Below the pieces are notes generated by a model. It was given only the letters and a program-made list of their open reading frames with translations. It made no database searches and had not been told where the DNA came from. 64,000 nt of DNA from Alphaproteobacteria bacterium (lineage in GTDB: Bacteria > Pseudomonadota > Alphaproteobacteria > Reyranellales > Reyranellaceae). A program made the position numbers and the translations under genes. The DNA lies in the NCBI GenBank assembly GCA_017308235.1, contig JAFKFL010000011.1, positions 310,001-374,000 of the forward strand, read 5' to 3'. Of this stretch, positions 63,195-64,000 are shown in pieces (positions within the stretch are counted from its first letter, which is position 1; each line of letters begins with the position of its first letter).

Positions 63195-64000
63195 CTATTT
63201 TGATTCTGATATCTCGGGTGGGCTCGGGCCGGAGCCAAGCTTTCCCATCGCTTCCAGGGCGGCACGTCGTACTGTGGATGTCGGCGATTGAGCCGCGCGC
63301 TTGTACCAGACGTAAGCCTGCTGCCGGTCGGCCTCCGCGCCGATGCCATTCTCGTAGCAGTAGCCGAGATTGTACGCCGCCGCCGAGTCGCCTTTGTCGG
63401 CAGCCTGTCGAAGCAATGCAATCGCCGCGGGAAGCGCCTCGGGCGTGCTCTTAAGCAACAACTCCTGGGCGCGGCCAAATTCTTCCATGCCATTGTCTTT
63501 CGGCGGGTCGTTGCTGGCGACCTTGTCGTTCTTGGTTCTTTCTTTTGAAGAACCGAGCGATGCGAGATGGGAACGCGCGGCCGTGATGCCGCCTGCCAGT
63601 GCTTGCCGGAAGTAGCGCACGGCCTCTTCTCGGTCGCTGGGCACGCCGTCGCCAGCTTCATACATGAGCCCGAGAGCGTAGGCCGCACGTCCGATCCCCT
63701 GTGCGGCAGCCTTCTTGTACCACTCCGCAGCGACGAGATGATTACGCGATATACCGACGCCTGAATCGTAAAGCACGCCAATGTTGAACATGGCGACCGG
63801 ATTTCCAAGCGCCGCTGCACGCTCGTACCATGTCAGCGCTGCTTTTGCGTCCTGTGGTACGCCGCGACCAAGATCGTTCAGCAGTCCGATATAGAGTGCA
63901 GCCTGCCCATCGCCGACTTGTGCTGCGCGCTGCCAATCATTCAATGCTTCCGTGTACCGACCAGCAGAGAATGCGGCCAGCCCCTGGCTGGTCAAAGGTG
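63195..64000 (-). CDS. Sel1-repeat protein, N-terminus possibly outside the window
   Basis: At least 266 residues built of Sel1-type helical repeats: ALNDWQRAAQVGDGQAALYI, ALTWYERAAALGNPVAMFNI, AAEWYKKAAAQGIGRAAYAL, AVRYFRQALAGG, and, after a charged linker (SKERTKNDKVASND), AIALLRQAADKGDSAAAYNL and QQAYVWYKRAAQ. Such repeats mediate protein-protein contacts. A TTG at 63995 could start it, but the frame is open to the window edge, so the true start is probably further on. The gene is transcribed toward the gamma-glutamyltransferase gene, with 213 bp between them. Confidence 0.88.
   Translation of the reverse strand, partial: PLTSQGLAAFSAGRYTEALNDWQRAAQVGDGQAALYIGLLNDLGRGVPQDAKAALTWYERAAALGNPVAMFNIGVLYDSGVGISRNHLVAAEWYKKAAAQGIGRAAYALGLMYEAGDGVPSDREEAVRYFRQALAGGITAARSHLASLGSSKERTKNDKVASNDPPKDNGMEEFGRAQELLLKSTPEALPAAIALLRQAADKGDSAAAYNLGYCYENGIGAEADRQQAYVWYKRAAQSPTSTVRRAALEAMGKLGSGPSPPEISESK

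Overview
The window is high-GC DNA from an alphaproteobacterium, probably a soil or plant-associated member of the Hyphomicrobiales or Rhodospirillales. The basis is gene content: many Liv-type and oligopeptide ABC importers, TauD-type dioxygenases, hydantoinase pairs, CaiB-type CoA-transferases, a class III cyclase, and a palindromic intergenic repeat of a kind I recall from such genomes. I cannot name the genus from the sequence alone.

Layout. (1) 1-6583, chromosomal flank: the end of a ketopantoate-reductase-like gene, tldD, a quinone oxidoreductase, an acyl-CoA synthetase, an unrecognised protein and an IS1595-type zinc-ribbon protein. (2) 6584-6670, a tRNA-Leu(CAA) gene. Its last 55 bp are repeated without a mismatch at 52282-52336. 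Everything between (about 45.7 kb) therefore looks like a genomic island integrated in the tRNA gene, and the stub of a tyrosine integrase lies right beside the tRNA. (3) 7.1-16.9 kb, mixed oxygenases, an amidohydrolase, an FHA-domain cyclase, a gene-poor scar zone and several gene remnants (ligD tail, amidase head). (4) 16.0-26.6 kb, a LysR gene divergent from a long operon: Liv-type transporter, hydantoinase pair HyuAB and a D-threonine-aldolase-like PLP enzyme. Its binding-protein gene is broken by an internal deletion with frameshift. (5) 26.6-33.9 kb, SDR, cupin, zinc alcohol dehydrogenase, MFS permease, luciferase-like monooxygenase and enoyl-CoA hydratase. (6) 34.0-38.6 kb, a GntR gene divergent from a second HyuAB pair, with a cluster of dyads between them. 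(7) 38.8-44.6 kb, a TPP enzyme, a CoA-transferase, an orphan peptide-type binding protein and an amidohydrolase. (8) 44.9-51.8 kb, a creatinase-like M24 protein and an oligopeptide ABC operon with fused ATPases. (9) 52.3-61.2 kb, back in the chromosome: a catabolic regulon of two divergent operons. The leftward operon is MBL lactonase, LigB, LigA, isochorismatase-type amidase. The rightward operon is a complete Liv-type importer plus a MarR regulator, with a TauD/TfdA dioxygenase next to it. A 15-bp palindrome occurs both in the divergent promoter region and in front of the dioxygenase gene. (10) 61.3-64 kb, a gamma-glutamyltransferase-like gene and a Sel1-repeat protein cut by the window end.

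Most of the window is devoted to import and breakdown of small organic compounds, particularly amides, cyclic amides and aromatics. The strongest observations are the tRNA-Leu island with intact att repeats and the shared operator that ties the LigAB cluster to MarR. All calls are from reading the sequence; no database search was possible.
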